Assembly (NCBI GenBank): GCA_038049695.1
Contig: CP142453.1
Coordinates: 132,978,001-133,042,000, forward strand
Origin: Cinnamomum chago
Lineage: Eukaryota > Streptophyta > Magnoliopsida > Laurales > Lauraceae
Direction: 5' to 3'
Length of the DNA: 64,000 nucleotides
Shown: positions 37,329-49,400 of the stretch, in pieces
Layout of the letters: the number at the start of each line of letters is the position of its first letter
Numbering within the stretch: the first letter of the stretch is position 1
Translations under genes and position numbers: made by a program
Notes under the pieces: generated by a model
The model's database searches: none
The model's input: the letters and a program-made list of their open reading frames with translations, nothing else
Told to the model about the DNA's origin: nothing

Positions 37329-39587
37329 TGTCACGACCCGGCCCCGAGATCAGAGTCATTAGGGTTAACCCCCGGGTCGCGATGATAATCATACTTACTC
37401 CCGTAAACCCCGTTTAACCGAAGTTACAACGAAGTCTACAAGGGATCTTGCATACGTACCTGTCAATGTACAGTGCGGAATATACAAATAATATACATTG
37501 ACAACCTATTTAACAAAAGGAATCACATACTTTACTTTGACCTGTAACGTTCACTTTACATCGTTCAGTTTCCTATATCAACCACTGCATATTTAACATA
37601 CAATGCAGGGGATATCATTTCTATTAATTACAATACCAAAATGAATACACAAAACACTTTCTAAAATGTTTCCAAAAGTTGTCATGTTATCCTCTCTCAC
37701 ATCACGTCCATTCAGCTAGACCTCCTGGAGGTAGCGAATGGGCCTCCTCCGCTGGCGGGACGGTCGCTGAGGGACCGGCACGGGCAACTGAGCCTGTAAT
37801 ATCATCAGTAATACCGTGAACACGACGGTTCAACAAGGTATACATACATTTATAGCATTTCATAATGTCCTAGCAATTCATTGGTTAACAAAGCTAAACA
37901 ATTCATAAGAAACATAAATAACAATGACAAGAATATGGCAACTACACTAGCATTGGTTTCAACTCCATTCTATTCATTTAATCTTCCAAAAGGAAGATAT
38001 GCATATTCATTTATTCATTAGGTTCAACCTTTATTAATGGCTTTTCAGTATATGACTTTTTCAGTCAATGACCTTTCGGTCCAATAAGGTGGGATCTCCC
38101 AGTGTCTTGATCAGAGATCACTGGTGTCACCACGGGCTCCGGAACACCCCAATCTCATCTACTGCAGTAGGAATAGTCATTTCATTTCAATTCACATTTT
38201 AGTTCAATTCAATAATGAGTTCGGAAACCACTAGGTAGTGCCAGACCCTTCGTATCAATCTCATTCTCACTCTAAAGTAAGCCTCTATCCAATCCTCGAA
38301 CCAACCATTGAGTGTAACTATGGTTATCAATGCAAGTATTACTTTTGATGACATTACTTAATTGATTATGCATTCGAATAACCCTAGGTAACACTTATGG
38401 AGGTTTACATATCACTTAACTATACGAGAAGCATTAATGACCACATAAGCGATCTTAGTTCTCACAAAATTCCAAAACTCACTGGAATTTCCACTTTACT
38501 ATTAATGTGTGTTTCTGTATCAGGTTCGCTCGAGCGAGTAAAGTTCGCTCGAGCGGACACCTCACAGAACGATGGTCGCTCGACCGCCTTTTTATGTGCG
38601 CTCGAGCGACCGGTCCAGGACGAGTTTTCTCTGAAACAGAGCCTCGAGCGACCCCCTGTTCGCTCGAGCGAACTGTCCAAAACTCAACTCCGAAAATCTG
38701 ATTCCTTCTCTCTTCTTTCTCACTCACTTCTCCCTTATTCCTCCACAACCTGCAAGCATAATGGGACCTCCTGTCCCCCTCCACACACACCATCCATTTC
38801 CAATTAATCTAACAAATCATACATAATCTAATTAGGGTTTTTTAACCCATAATTCATCATATTATCTGATTCACCATGTATTTCCATCAAAATCCATGAA
38901 AACACTATAACAAGCATAAATACATGCATAACTTGCCTCAAATGAAGCTTTGCTTGCCACAAAACCCTTGTTTAGCTTGGCTTGAGTTGGAACCCTCTCC
39001 TTGAAGCTTGGATTCCCAGACAAGTCTAAGGAGATGATGAGGAAGATGAAGTAGACCACCTCCTCCTCACTTCAAGCACTTTAATTCACTCTTGATAATA
39101 AAGAAAGAAAAAGAATTTGAAGAAGAAAGAAGAACCGGATGAAGAAATGAAATGTTGCCTAGGGTTTGAAATGAATGAAGTATTGAGGGTATATAAGGGT
39201 TCATTTTACATTTAAACCCCCCTTATCTCTTGTAATTACACTTCAAGTCACTTCAAGGTCTATTTGATCCAATATTCATCGAATCAATTCAAGCCTTTTA
39301 TGAAATTCGTCGTACTCGTCGAGATACACATGCGGGTATCAAGAGTTTCCGTATTCGATCAAATACGTACAAAACCGTATTTCCGAAAAAGTCCTTCACT
39401 TGCTTGTTTAAGCTCCATTTCATTTCAATTCAGTTATTAATCTTGTCTAACATTTCACTAAGCCTACATTAGGCTATGTCAACTTCATTTGGTGATAAAT
39501 CACCATTAAGGCATTTAAACCGGCTTAATTAGTCTTAAGTTCCATTAATTAGAGTTAATTGGGATTAACTCGGGACGGAGCCTAACA
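37329..39587 (-). mobile_element. Solo LTR (2.26 kb), second insertion 0.2 kb from the first
   Basis: The ends are TGTCACGACCCGG (37329) and GGACGGAGCCTAACA (to 39587), with the 5-bp duplication ACTTC at 37324-37328 and 39588-39592. Read on the minus strand it runs TGTTAGGCTCCGTCC to CCGGGTCGTGACA, a typical plant gypsy LTR end. No internal retroviral genes are seen. It carries a cluster of GCTCGAGC-type palindromes at 38521-38672. Confidence 0.85.
38521..38672. repeat. CGCTCGAGCG motif cluster inside the second solo LTR
   Basis: TTCGCTCGAGCGA-type words occur at about 38525, 38543, 38600, 38643 and 38661, with related GCTCGACCG at 38577. The arrangement parallels the GGTCGACC cluster of the first LTR but with a different 6-bp core (CTCGAG instead of GTCGAC). 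Confidence 0.8.
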
Positions 39588-39797
39588 ACTTCCGGCAGCA
39601 GAGTGTAGATTATTTTCTTGAAATGTAGATAGAGCAACTTGCTCCGTTATGTGTCAGGTGAAGTTGATGCAATGGTACCTGTGCTGAAGTCATATCCAAA
39701 TATTTGAAAGGAAAATGAAAGTGTTTCAATTTTTGTATGAATGAATTCAATGTGTTTGTTGCCTGCACATGACTACAATCATCTTTTGACTAGCAAC

Positions 39798-41012
39798 TAG
39801 GGGCGGATCTAGGGGTGCAGCCACCCCAGCTTCCAGCCAAAAAAAAAAAAATTTGTTTTTCACATTGATAATATTGATTTGGTTGGCCAAGTGAAAGTGA
39901 AAGGTTGTTTGGATGAGACAAAGGTTGAAAAATTGTCAGACTTTGCATGCTTCTGTAGACCCTAGGTTCAAGTGTGTTACAAATGGTGAAATTGGTGTTT
40001 TCATGTCGATAAGATAGAAATGTTATGACTTATGCTTCATGCTTGAATTTGTGAACGTAGATTTTGAAGGGATATATCTGAGAAATAGCCAAGTGGATCA
40101 TCTACAAAGAGCACAAGTGGGAACAACACAAAGAATGAGGTATAATTAAAACCCATTGCTTATACTTCATCCAGTAAGCATGAAATTCCTGCTTAGGAGT
40201 TTCCTGCTAAGCATCATGGTCAGTAATGAGTTTATAGATCATTAGAAGTCCTTGTAATTCTGTAAATTGTGGAGTTGTTCAATTTTGTCCTTCGGAGTTT
40301 GAAAAGAGCTTTGTTTTTGAAGGACAAATCCTTTGTGGCATCCATATAACCAATGTGCATATTCACTCTAGTATCTAAAGAGAGATTTTAGATTCTAGGA
40401 ATGTTGAGTTGGAGAAGATACTTCAAAACTCAAAAGGCAATTTGAGTTCGTCTTGTGTTCAGTGGGGTTACCATTTATAAAAAATGAGCTTGGAGAAGTA
40501 GTTATGATGAAGCATGCATTAAATGCTGAAAATGTTGTGGCAAGTTCAACTCCATTTTTCTGTGTGTTGTGATATCTTACTTTAAGCCTTTTGAGTCTGG
40601 CATCATTATAAACAATTGAATTTCAGTCAATTTGAAATACAATTGTGATATCATACTTTATAGTTTGCACTTGTTAACCCCTGTTACTTCCATTGCATTA
40701 AGTGATGGTTCAAAGGCTTTAATGCTTGTTTTCATTAGCCCTAGTGAAGACGATGTGGGGGAGAGAATATGTTCTCTGAACTTCACCAAAAGAGCAAGAG
40801 CTATAGAGTCTAATAGAGATGGTGACTGTGACTTACACCCTTTGACATTTTGTATTATTTTTAACCCATCACATTTTTGAAGATAGTACATAGATAGTTT
40901 TTGGTGGGACATTGTTGCTATTTTTTATAGTTTTTGGTGAGACATTGTTGCTATTTTTTTAGTGTAACTTAAGTGCAGCCCCCCCAGATTAGAAGTCCTG
41001 GATCCGCCCCTG
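39798..41012. mobile_element. Non-autonomous hAT element, 1215 bp
   Basis: The ends TAGGGGCGGATCTAGG and CCTGGATCCGCCCCTG are imperfect inverted repeats, flanked by the 8-bp duplication CTAGCAAC (39790-39797 and 41013-41020). No transposase is seen. The open frames at 40632-40912 have no family features, so I cannot say whether host sequence was captured. Confidence 0.9.
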
Positions 41013-41020
41013 CTAGCAAC

Positions 41021-43510
41021 TGTTCTATTCTGGTGGAACATTGAATCATCTAGGCTACTAGGTTTTTTATTTGGGGTTTTGGGTTTTTGTTTTTATTGGC
41101 TTTCTTGTTTGTGGATTTTATTTGGGGTTTATTAGATTTTTGAATTGTACATTTCTGATTTGGAGTTTTGGGTTTTCTTGTTTGTAGATCTTTATTTGGG
41201 GTTGCTTAGATTTGAGATTTGGATTATGAATTTTGATATCAGTTTTTTATTTCCTTTATTTTAAGTTTGAATATGTTATGATGAAATGTTATGTATTTTC
41301 TGTTTTAAACTTGAGAAACTGAACAAGAAATGCTCATAAAGTCCCATGTGTGTCACATTTAGATTGACTGAATGCTTGGACAAATGAGCCTACATGGTGG
41401 CATGCTTGGGCAAGAGCCCAATGGGACTGCTACCTTTCTCATTCCAAACATAGTTTTGGAATGCCCAATGTTTCAAATCTTTTAAATCATAAGAAGAGTA
41501 TGAAAGTATCACTCAACCTACACCATGTTACTCAAAATTTCATAAATTATATAAAGAAAAATGTTTGGATGTGAAGTGGACCAATGTTTTTCCTACTTAT
41601 CAGCTGCCTGTGACGGCAATAATTTGGGACAAAGAAACCAGACAAGTCTCGTAACGGTCCAAAGAGATTTCTAAACATGTGCAATTTTTGCATACAAGAA
41701 GAACCAAAAGGAACAACTTTTCTCTTGGAAAGATTGCATTTTGACTGTTGGGTTGTGCTTGCCCGAGTCTATCTACCAATGTAAATAAGGAATTTGAGAA
41801 TGGAGCTGTGTAGTGTGCTTTTTTTTTTCAGCCTATATATGCATGTGTGAAGCTCAGAGGAGTGTTCTGTAGCTGCTACTGTACTAGCACTTTTATCTGT
41901 AACAAGGGAGTGATGGAAAGCATGCTTTCAGCTTTCTTGAAATCAAAAAATGTTTGGGTGTATCTCTTCTTCTGCTTCTTTTTAGTAACTATGCCGAGGT
42001 CAGGAACAATGAGTTTGCATCGACAGTTATGAAAGAATTAAGCCATTGGTCGTAGATGTATGGTAACAGCAACTCAGACTACAAATATTGATCTTTGGAG
42101 CTATGTTCTACCTTCCATATAAGTTTATGTGTGATCCAAGAAAACTTCGGATTAGCACATGTCTGTGGAAAAGTTTAGTTTTCCTGCAAAATGTAGTCAC
42201 TCTGCCTAAACGTGGCCTAGTGCAGTGACTTAGCTTTCTACTGGAATGTTATGCAAGAAGATGGTAATTTCTCATTTTTATCCATTGGAAGATATGTAAC
42301 CATTGGATCAGTTGTTTTTCTTTTATAGGTTAATGATTTGAGGAACTCAATTGGATTATTATATGCTCAATGGCACTCCCAATTGCTTCCTTGCTACTAG
42401 TTCAATCAGTTCATGCATTAAGTGTTCTCTTCTGGGCTGTTATTATGAGTTTTGTTTTCCAGCTTAATGAGCTTAATGTCTGTCCTTTCTTTTGTTTGAA
42501 TTAACCAGATTCTCACCATGTTTAACTGCTACAGAAGATTGTGGAAAGATGGCCTCATGATCATGTACTTGGTGTCCTTTTTATTGCTTCCCTTTTGATG
42601 TATTGGATTCAGCAGTATTCTCTTGGAACTAACTCATTTTAGCATTGGACTAGACCGCAGAGGAAGGACGATGTTGAACTAACTTTTTTGATGTATCTAA
42701 CCAAGGTGGCAAACAAGACTTTAGATGCTGTCCTTGGCTGGTTCTAGTAGGATAGTATTGCTTCCTTTCTTTTCTTCTTTTTGTTACTGAACTTTAAAAA
42801 AAAAAAATTAGTACTTTGACTAGTGTTGAGGGCGTGGGTATGTTGATGGTTTCGCACAAAATTACATGACATGGTTATTAATTATTTTAGGTGACGTTAT
42901 TAATTATTGTTGCTTGATTGTCTCTCAGAAAAGGCCATTGAAGGATCTCTTTTTAATTTTTTTTTCTAGCCTTTTTGTTACCTGCATGGGTCAAATGCTG
43001 ATGGAGGCATAGAAAAGATGATATTAGGTGTGTCCATGAATATTAATATTATATGGGACCTGTTGAAACGATCCTGTGAAGTGTTCGTAAGAAAGAATAA
43101 AAGAGAGCTTGTTTTTCTCTATGTTCCCATTTTCACTTTACTCATAGGTATCCAAACACATATAAAGTATTTTAGATTTCACTTTACACAAAGCAACCAA
43201 ACAGAGTGAAGTGAAGTTAATTTAATCAACTTCAACCCACTTCACCCCACTTCACTTTTCATGTGAAATTCACTCCACTTCACTCTACTCATCAATTCTC
43301 CAAACAGGCCCTTAGCATTGCACCAAAGCATAACCCTCGATAAACTTGTGCTCATTTTAAATAAATTTGGTTTTATTGCATTAGGACATATGGAGGCTTT
43401 GCAGTTCTTTTATTATTGTTTTTTTAAACAATTCATTAAATTATTATTTTTCTAATATATATTTTTTTAATGATCGCAGAACTCCGTGCCACTAGTGTGT
43501 TTTTTATGAA
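41021..43510. other. Non-coding, repeat-derived DNA 5' of the F-box gene
   Basis: It starts with direct-repeat copy B (~41027-41175). A short open stretch around 42650-42745 reads WTRPQRKDDVELTFLMYL, a faint match to the start of plant Myb/SANT-like domains, but it is too short to call. At 43250-43313 the end AATTCTCCAAACAGGCCCTT faces, in inverse orientation, AAGGGTCTGTTTGAATAGGG at ~32969. Confidence 0.4.
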
Positions 43511-43526
43511 TATATTATAATATATA
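43508..43526 (+). promoter_or_regulatory. Possible TATA region of the F-box gene
   Basis: TATATTATAATATATAAC lies ~85-100 bp upstream of the ATG at 43609, a plausible distance for a short leader. The whole area is AT-rich, so this is weak. Confidence 0.3.
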
Positions 43527-43608
43527 ACATTGGACATTGGTGGGTCTCCTCCAGCATTCATTCAGATATTCAGATCATCTTTACGGATCAGTAGCATCAT
43601 AAAATTCT

Positions 43609-44673
43609 ATGATGATGAAGAGGGCAGAAACAAGTAGCAATTGGTCAGATCTCCCCCAATACATTCTTGAGTTGATCTTGAAGTCCCTCAAAGGACCTGA
43701 TCGTCTTCGCTTCGGGTCTGTTTGCCACTCATGGTGCATAGCTCAAACACAACTTCCCTTGTTATTCATTCCTATTATACCCCACGATACGAGGAAGGAT
43801 GCCTTCCATTCTTCCAGCAGTTTTTACAGTCTCGCAGAGAGGAAAATATTAAGAGTGGCCATGCCTTATCTCGTAGGTTTGTGCACGTGCGTTTCATCTT
43901 CCCATCGTTGGCTGCTGTTCCAATCCAAAGACGACCTACTCGTTTCTCTCGAGAATGCAGAATGTGTTCGACTTCCAAAGCTTCTAAAGGACAAGTTTTC
44001 AGTATTCTATCGCGATTGCCTTTTCTTCTCCACTCCAGCTGATCCCCACGGTGTTGTCTTCATCAGAAAATCAGACCATACATTCTTGCTATATCGACAG
44101 AGTCGGAAGCGATTTGTTGAATATGAATGGAAGGGAGCCGTTGACTCTAATACCATCTTCTTCAATGGAAAGTTGTATGCATTCTGTAAAGATTGGAGTC
44201 TTGCTGTTTTCGACCCCCTCTTTCCAGGTAATAATGTTAGTAAACTGGAGATTGAACTGAAAAGCAATACTAAGATAATACTTCATATGCAGCATTGTGT
44301 GTATGTTTTGGTGGTATCTCGAGGAGAGATATTAGTGGTGAGAATAATGGGGCAGTATGGCCACAGCCCCAGCTGCGAAGTTTTTCGAGCTGACTTGACT
44401 GCAATGGAGTGGGTGAAACTTGAAGACATTGGTGATTCGACGCTCTACTTGAGTAAGACCAGTGCAATTGGAAATCACGTATACTATCTTCCTCGGGCAG
44501 GCGAGGGGGTATTCCGCACTAGTAAAGGATCGTATATGGAATTCGAATTGGGCAGTAGGGATGGGCTCACCATTCATTCGGTTCCACTTAATCCGGAGTA
44601 TGGTTTCAGTTATGGCCATGAAGGAGCCTGGGTCACGCCATGTCTGCCCGAGTCACAGACTTCATTATTTTAG
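43609..44673 (+). CDS. F-box/DUF295-type protein, single exon, 354 aa
   Basis: An N-terminal F-box occupies residues ~12-43 (WSDLPQYILELILKSL then RLRFGSVCHSWC). A C-terminal region follows with repeated beta-strand-like segments such as FFNGKLYAFCKDWSLAVFDP (~180-200), EVFRADLTAMEWVKLEDIG (~263-281) and IGNHVYYLP (~294-302). This layout fits plant F-box proteins with a DUF295/KIB-type beta-propeller. Such proteins act as substrate receptors of SCF (SKP1-CUL1) ubiquitin ligases; the target here is unknown. The length is normal for the family, with no internal stop. Two further ATG codons follow the first directly, so the start may be codon 1, 2 or 3. The single-exon structure is common in the family. 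It is flanked on both sides by repeats. Confidence 0.9.
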   Translation: MMMKRAETSSNWSDLPQYILELILKSLKGPDRLRFGSVCHSWCIAQTQLPLLFIPIIPHDTRKDAFHSSSSFYSLAERKILRVAMPYLVGLCTCVSSSHRWLLFQSKDDLLVSLENAECVRLPKLLKDKFSVFYRDCLFFSTPADPHGVVFIRKSDHTFLLYRQSRKRFVEYEWKGAVDSNTIFFNGKLYAFCKDWSLAVFDPLFPGNNVSKLEIELKSNTKIILHMQHCVYVLVVSRGEILVVRIMGQYGHSPSCEVFRADLTAMEWVKLEDIGDSTLYLSKTSAIGNHVYYLPRAGEGVFRTSKGSYMEFELGSRDGLTIHSVPLNPEYGFSYGHEGAWVTPCLPESQTSLF

Positions 44674-44774
44674 TTTCAACTGTTTCCTCCATGCATGCAG
44701 AGAGAGTCCTCATTGAAGAGCAATTTTAACAATTATTTTCCTATGCATTGTGGTTAAATGATACATATATATAT

Positions 44775-45125
44775 ATATATATATATATAACTTCTGATCA
44801 AAGTTATTTTTCTTCTCCTATGCAAATCGATTGCCTTCCCTACCTGCTGCCCATTTGTTGGCCAAAACCAATTTGTGGTGAAAGAAAAAATAATCACATT
44901 TTGAACACTGTTTTAGCCATCGTGTCAAAAATAAAAAGGACCAAGTTAAGCGACTGTGATGACATTTTTAGGTGTTTTCTCATCAGCTCTTATAAAATGG
45001 GTTAAGAGGAAGTAATTCATAAAAATTCACCAAATCCACCACACCTCCTTTCACAGTTGCAACCAGAAATAAATTCCTTTGTTCTGCCAATGAAAAAGAA
45101 CCATAAAAATTCTTTATTTCTATAC
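44775..45125. repeat. Dispersed repeat, copy 2 (inverse of 25722-26060)
   Basis: It is the reverse complement of the copy near 26 kb, with shared blocks such as GCCCATTTGTTGGCCAAAAC and CCTTTCACAGTTGCAACC. It also abuts a TA tract. Confidence 0.7.
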
Positions 45126-45590
45126 ATATATATATATTAAATATGCAATACAAGCTATTTATCGCCACCAAATTACCCCCGGTGGATGGATTAATAAGTT
45201 TATATAAGGATAAAAAAGAACAACCATAAAAATTCTTTATTGCACCTACCTTCTGCAATACAAGCTATTGTAAACTACATTATGGTGTTGTGTGTATTAA
45301 TAAGTTTATATAAGGATTGGGTATGGACTGGGACCTTTTCCAGTCAGGTCGAGGATAATTGCCATTCCAGGTGGGCAGATTTCATCATGTACATGAGTTG
45401 AGCGAACAAAATCATCGCCACCAAATTACCCCCAGTGGATTTGGTTACCAATAAATTATTGAAGTTCGAGTTTGTTTGAATGGCTTACATCAACAATCAA
45501 GAATCAACAAACAAGACAGGAGACAGCTGGGCCCGTAGGGATTGAAGTTCGAGTTTGTTTGAATGGCTCCACTTGGGCTCGTAAGGATTA
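45100..45590. repeat. Shuffled local duplications
   Basis: ACCATAAAAATTCTTTATT occurs at ~45101 and ~45225, AATAAGTTTATATAAGGAT at ~45192 and ~45299, ATCGCCACCAAATTACCCCC at ~45160 and ~45413, and GAAGTTCGAGTTTGTTTGAA at ~45461 and ~45545. The pieces are in the same orientation but at different spacings, as left by repeated local template switching. Confidence 0.75.
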
Positions 45591-45929
45591 TTCTGGCCCA
45601 AAGGGCTGGGACACCCTTCGTTTACCCCCCAAAGAATAAAAAAAGACAGGACAGGAGGGGAGGGGAGGGGAAAATTTTGAGAATAATTGAGACTTGAGAC
45701 AGCAGTGTTGTGTACTTTCATTTTTTCGCACTGCATGTTCCTAGAACAAAACTGAAAGAAAAAAATAAAGAAAAGAAACAAGAAAGATGAAAAAAGGAGA
45801 GGTACATGTTACAACCCCCAGAAACGACACATCTATGACTTGACAAAAATACTTACTGCCATATAGGCAACTTAGACCAAAGTGCCAGAACCACTCAGTT
45901 GCCTATAAATGACATCAGTGACCAACACT

Positions 45930-46040
45930 CATGGTTGAGTGGTGTTCTTAGTATCAAACAAATGCCCAGGGATTGAACCCAGGGTCCTCAAGCGAAAGTA
46001 TCATTCCTAGACCAGTGCCCCCCCCCCCCCCCCCAAAAAA
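45930..46040 (+). repeat. SINE-like segment with C and A runs
   Basis: TGGTTGAGTGGTGTT (A-box-like) and GGGATTGAACCCAGG (B-box-like) precede a 17-bp C run (46018-46034) and an A-rich tail. A tRNA-derived SINE is the likeliest reading. Confidence 0.4.
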
Positions 46041-46446
46041 AAATAAAAAAGGTGCAACAGAAACATAGTTTCAATCCACATCTGTGTCTCAGATACATTA
46101 GATCGCACCGCTTTTCTGAAAGAAAGACCAAGAAATAATATCCACAACCCATCCACAGAAAAGGTTACAACTATAATTGGATTAAAGATGACAAAATGTG
46201 AAGTTTTCAAAACAGACAACAACATATCTGAGGTGCCAAAGAAGAATCTGAAGCTTTGGCCTCAGTAGTAACAAAGTCATACAAGAAGCAGCACATGAAA
46301 CTCCAATCTGGTTTTACCCTCTTCGGATGTAAACTTCCCATCCAAAATTTCAATTGGAGGATATATATAAAATTAAGGAGACATCACATCTTGAAAGATA
46401 ACGTAACCGAAGAAATGGGAAATGAAGATGACATCTGTTTCAAATG

Positions 46447-49400
46447 CTATTGAAATACTGGAAGATCAGGCCTTGCCTGTTGTTGGTCACCGTCATCTCC
46501 ATTCAAACTGGAATCACAATAGAAGCTCTGATCTCCACCCACCATCTTTAAGAAGAAACTATGCCTGCAAAGAGAAATTCAAAATTCACAACATTGTACA
46601 GGGCAAAAATTACAAAAGAGATTAATATAATACAACATGAGATACAACCTCAGCATACTGGTCATGTTGACAATACTGTACAGCCAATAGGTAGGCAATA
46701 TTAAGACATTCTTAGTGAAACACTATATGGTTCGCATCTATGTTATGGAGTACCTTCTGGCAAAATTATGTTTCATAGCCAAACATGGCTGTTCACGATA
46801 AAGCATATATATATATATACACGTATACGTATACATATATGTATATGTATATGTATATGTATACATATATCTTCTTTTTTCTAACATTTCCTTGATATCT
46901 TTGTGATGCTGAAGTAAAAAAATTAGGTTGTGTTCAGTCTGCGAGAATGGATTATCAAGAGGAAATTCAGGAGAGAAGCTCGGACTCCATTTTCTTCATA
47001 TACTATTTCATTGAAACACCAAATGAGTAATGTATACAGAAGTGATTATAAACCAATGGTTTTTGACAGACGAACCATTCTTTTGATTTTTGATATTAGA
47101 TTACAAGGGGAGTAGCATTCCAAAAGAAAGAGGTAGAACAACAGACAACCTCTAGTTTAATATAATTGGTGAACATTTAAAAAGGTATTTATTGGATGTA
47201 TGGCCTATATGGAAATTCAGCCCCCACCAAGGATATGAAATGGATGAAAAAAGAACAATCCCCTCAATTGAAGAACCACAATCCAACTGATGCTTCACCA
47301 AAATTCTGTTCCTTACTCTTTGCTGCATCGCCATTCATAGTAGGTCCACAGACGAACTATCTGGATCACTAAAGGCGTGCCCAAAGTATAGAATGGTTGC
47401 ATGATGACTCTAGATCCCAATGTGCCAAGCACTGAGAATTTTTCAATTGACATACATAATAACTGACAAAGTTGCAGCAACTAGCAATAGCGACACGTCT
47501 AATGATAATGATATTAGTAACAATAGCCTTGTATAATAAAAATAATAATTGTATAATAAAAGGTAATTAGTTTGAGTTTTCGTTCCTAGTAAAGGTGTCA
47601 GCTAGAAAGTGGAACATCCTGCTTAGGTGGTAAAAAAATGTGCAGATAACATGTCCCAGTTACATGGCTTGCAGCTAGCATGGTTACTGAATCTGATAAG
47701 CGAGTGCATACCATCGAGTGTCTGTTGTCAATTCAGGGTGGAAGGCAGTTGCAAGCAAGTTTCCTTGCTTTACAGCTACAATCACTTTTTCCTCACGCCC
47801 AGTTTTCTCCTGTGAAACAGAAAAGAAGTTAAAAGATGTGGACTACCAGTTATCTCAGTGAAAACTATTTGAAGACCTTATAGATCCCCTTTATTGGGCA
47901 TTACAAGTTCACTTTAGGTGCTTAACGAAATAAGTGTTTTACATAAAAGACAAGAGAATTATGAAATGATTGAAATTTATGAAAAGACCATCAAGGAACT
48001 TGATATTTTCAATCTTCGAATGCTAACAAGGCTTTGGACCTTAGGCATGTCATAAAAAAAAAAAAAAAAAAAAAAAAGGCTTGGACCTTCTGCCTCTTGT
48101 GCCTCCCTGTGTTGATCCAGATTGCTTATGTAGTAGATCTAGTGGATGATGCCATGAAAATTAAAAATAAAATAAAATAAGCCACCGATCAAAGATCTCC
48201 ACCACTCGTACAAAGAAATAGTCTCCTTGACATTCCATCCATGATGACCTAGTAGATTGACAGGCAGACAGGCTGGGTAAACAATGACATTGTACATGGG
48301 TAGTTTTTTTCCTGGGCTAGATTGGATGAGTGGTACAGTTCCCCTGCAGCAACCTGCCCACCCAGGGATCAATCCCTGGGCAGCAGTTTGAGATGAGACA
48401 CTGTAATCACTGGCGTTCCATCTGTGCAGTTTCTAAGTCTTCTACCAAATATACAATCTATATGAAATCAACTGAGATAGGGTTGCAAAAACTATTAACT
48501 GGACAAAAGCAGTAATTTGTTTCTCCTTCTAGATCGAAAACATTTCAGAGGTTTTAAAATTAGGCTCCAGATATAAACCGCAATTAAAGAAGTGCCTACA
48601 AAAAGTTTTTATGACCCCGCTTAATATCCTCATAAACTGAGTGTGTAACTCAGTCCTTGTGTAACTTCTGGGTTCATGCATTTGGGTGAGCTGAGTTGCA
48701 TTCATAAACAAGAAGGGAACGCTGCTGCCCTTAGAGTTGTTGTCGTGGTTTTGTGTGTGTGTGTCAAGTTTATGTAGTAACTAAGTTATAGATCCAAATG
48801 GGCCCCATAAGTTTCCAAGCTGCCTAAGAATTTGTTGGTGATTAGAAATAGATAAGGAGAGAGAGAGAGAATGATATACCGCCTGGCTTTCAACATCAGA
48901 GCCTAAAGTCACTGATTTGCCTGGTGGAACAGCATAATCAGCTAATACTTGGACATCAGGTCCTGTTTCTAGGATTGCAGGTGCACGAATGAATACTCCA
49001 CGGAAACTGGATGGACCACCTTCCGTAGCAGCAAGCTCGGGTACTAAAAGATCTGCTTCAAAGCTTTGAATCTGTGAAAACATATCAGCCACTGTTTCCA
49101 AAGAACTGATACTCAATAGAAAAACATAATAAGTTAAAACACAGAATTAAATGAACTTACCTGACCACCAAAGAAGTTACGATGGACAGTACAATCTAGT
49201 CCACCAACAAGCTCCTGTCCTCCTAACTTTTGCCCTGAGAAGTAAATTTTGGTTTATACTTTCAATACCAAGTGTTGATATGTTTGAGATATTATACACA
49301 AAATCACAAAATTAACTCACCAACAGCTTTGTCAGCCAAAAAGATGAGACCTGCACATGTCCCCCACACAGGTTTCCCTGTTTTAATGAAGTTACGAAGA

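Larger units (their letters stand above)
44674..46446. other. Intergenic DNA between F-box gene and PDX2 (converging 3' ends)
   Basis: It holds the (TA)n tract at 44764-44789, the dispersed repeat 44775-45125, locally shuffled duplications at 45100-45590, and a SINE-like segment ending in C and A runs (45930-46040). No gene is supported. Confidence 0.6.

Noticed and set aside
38397..38807. 136-codon plus-strand open frame in the second solo LTR
   Set aside because: It spans the CTCGAG motif cluster, is open in several frames, and has no family features.
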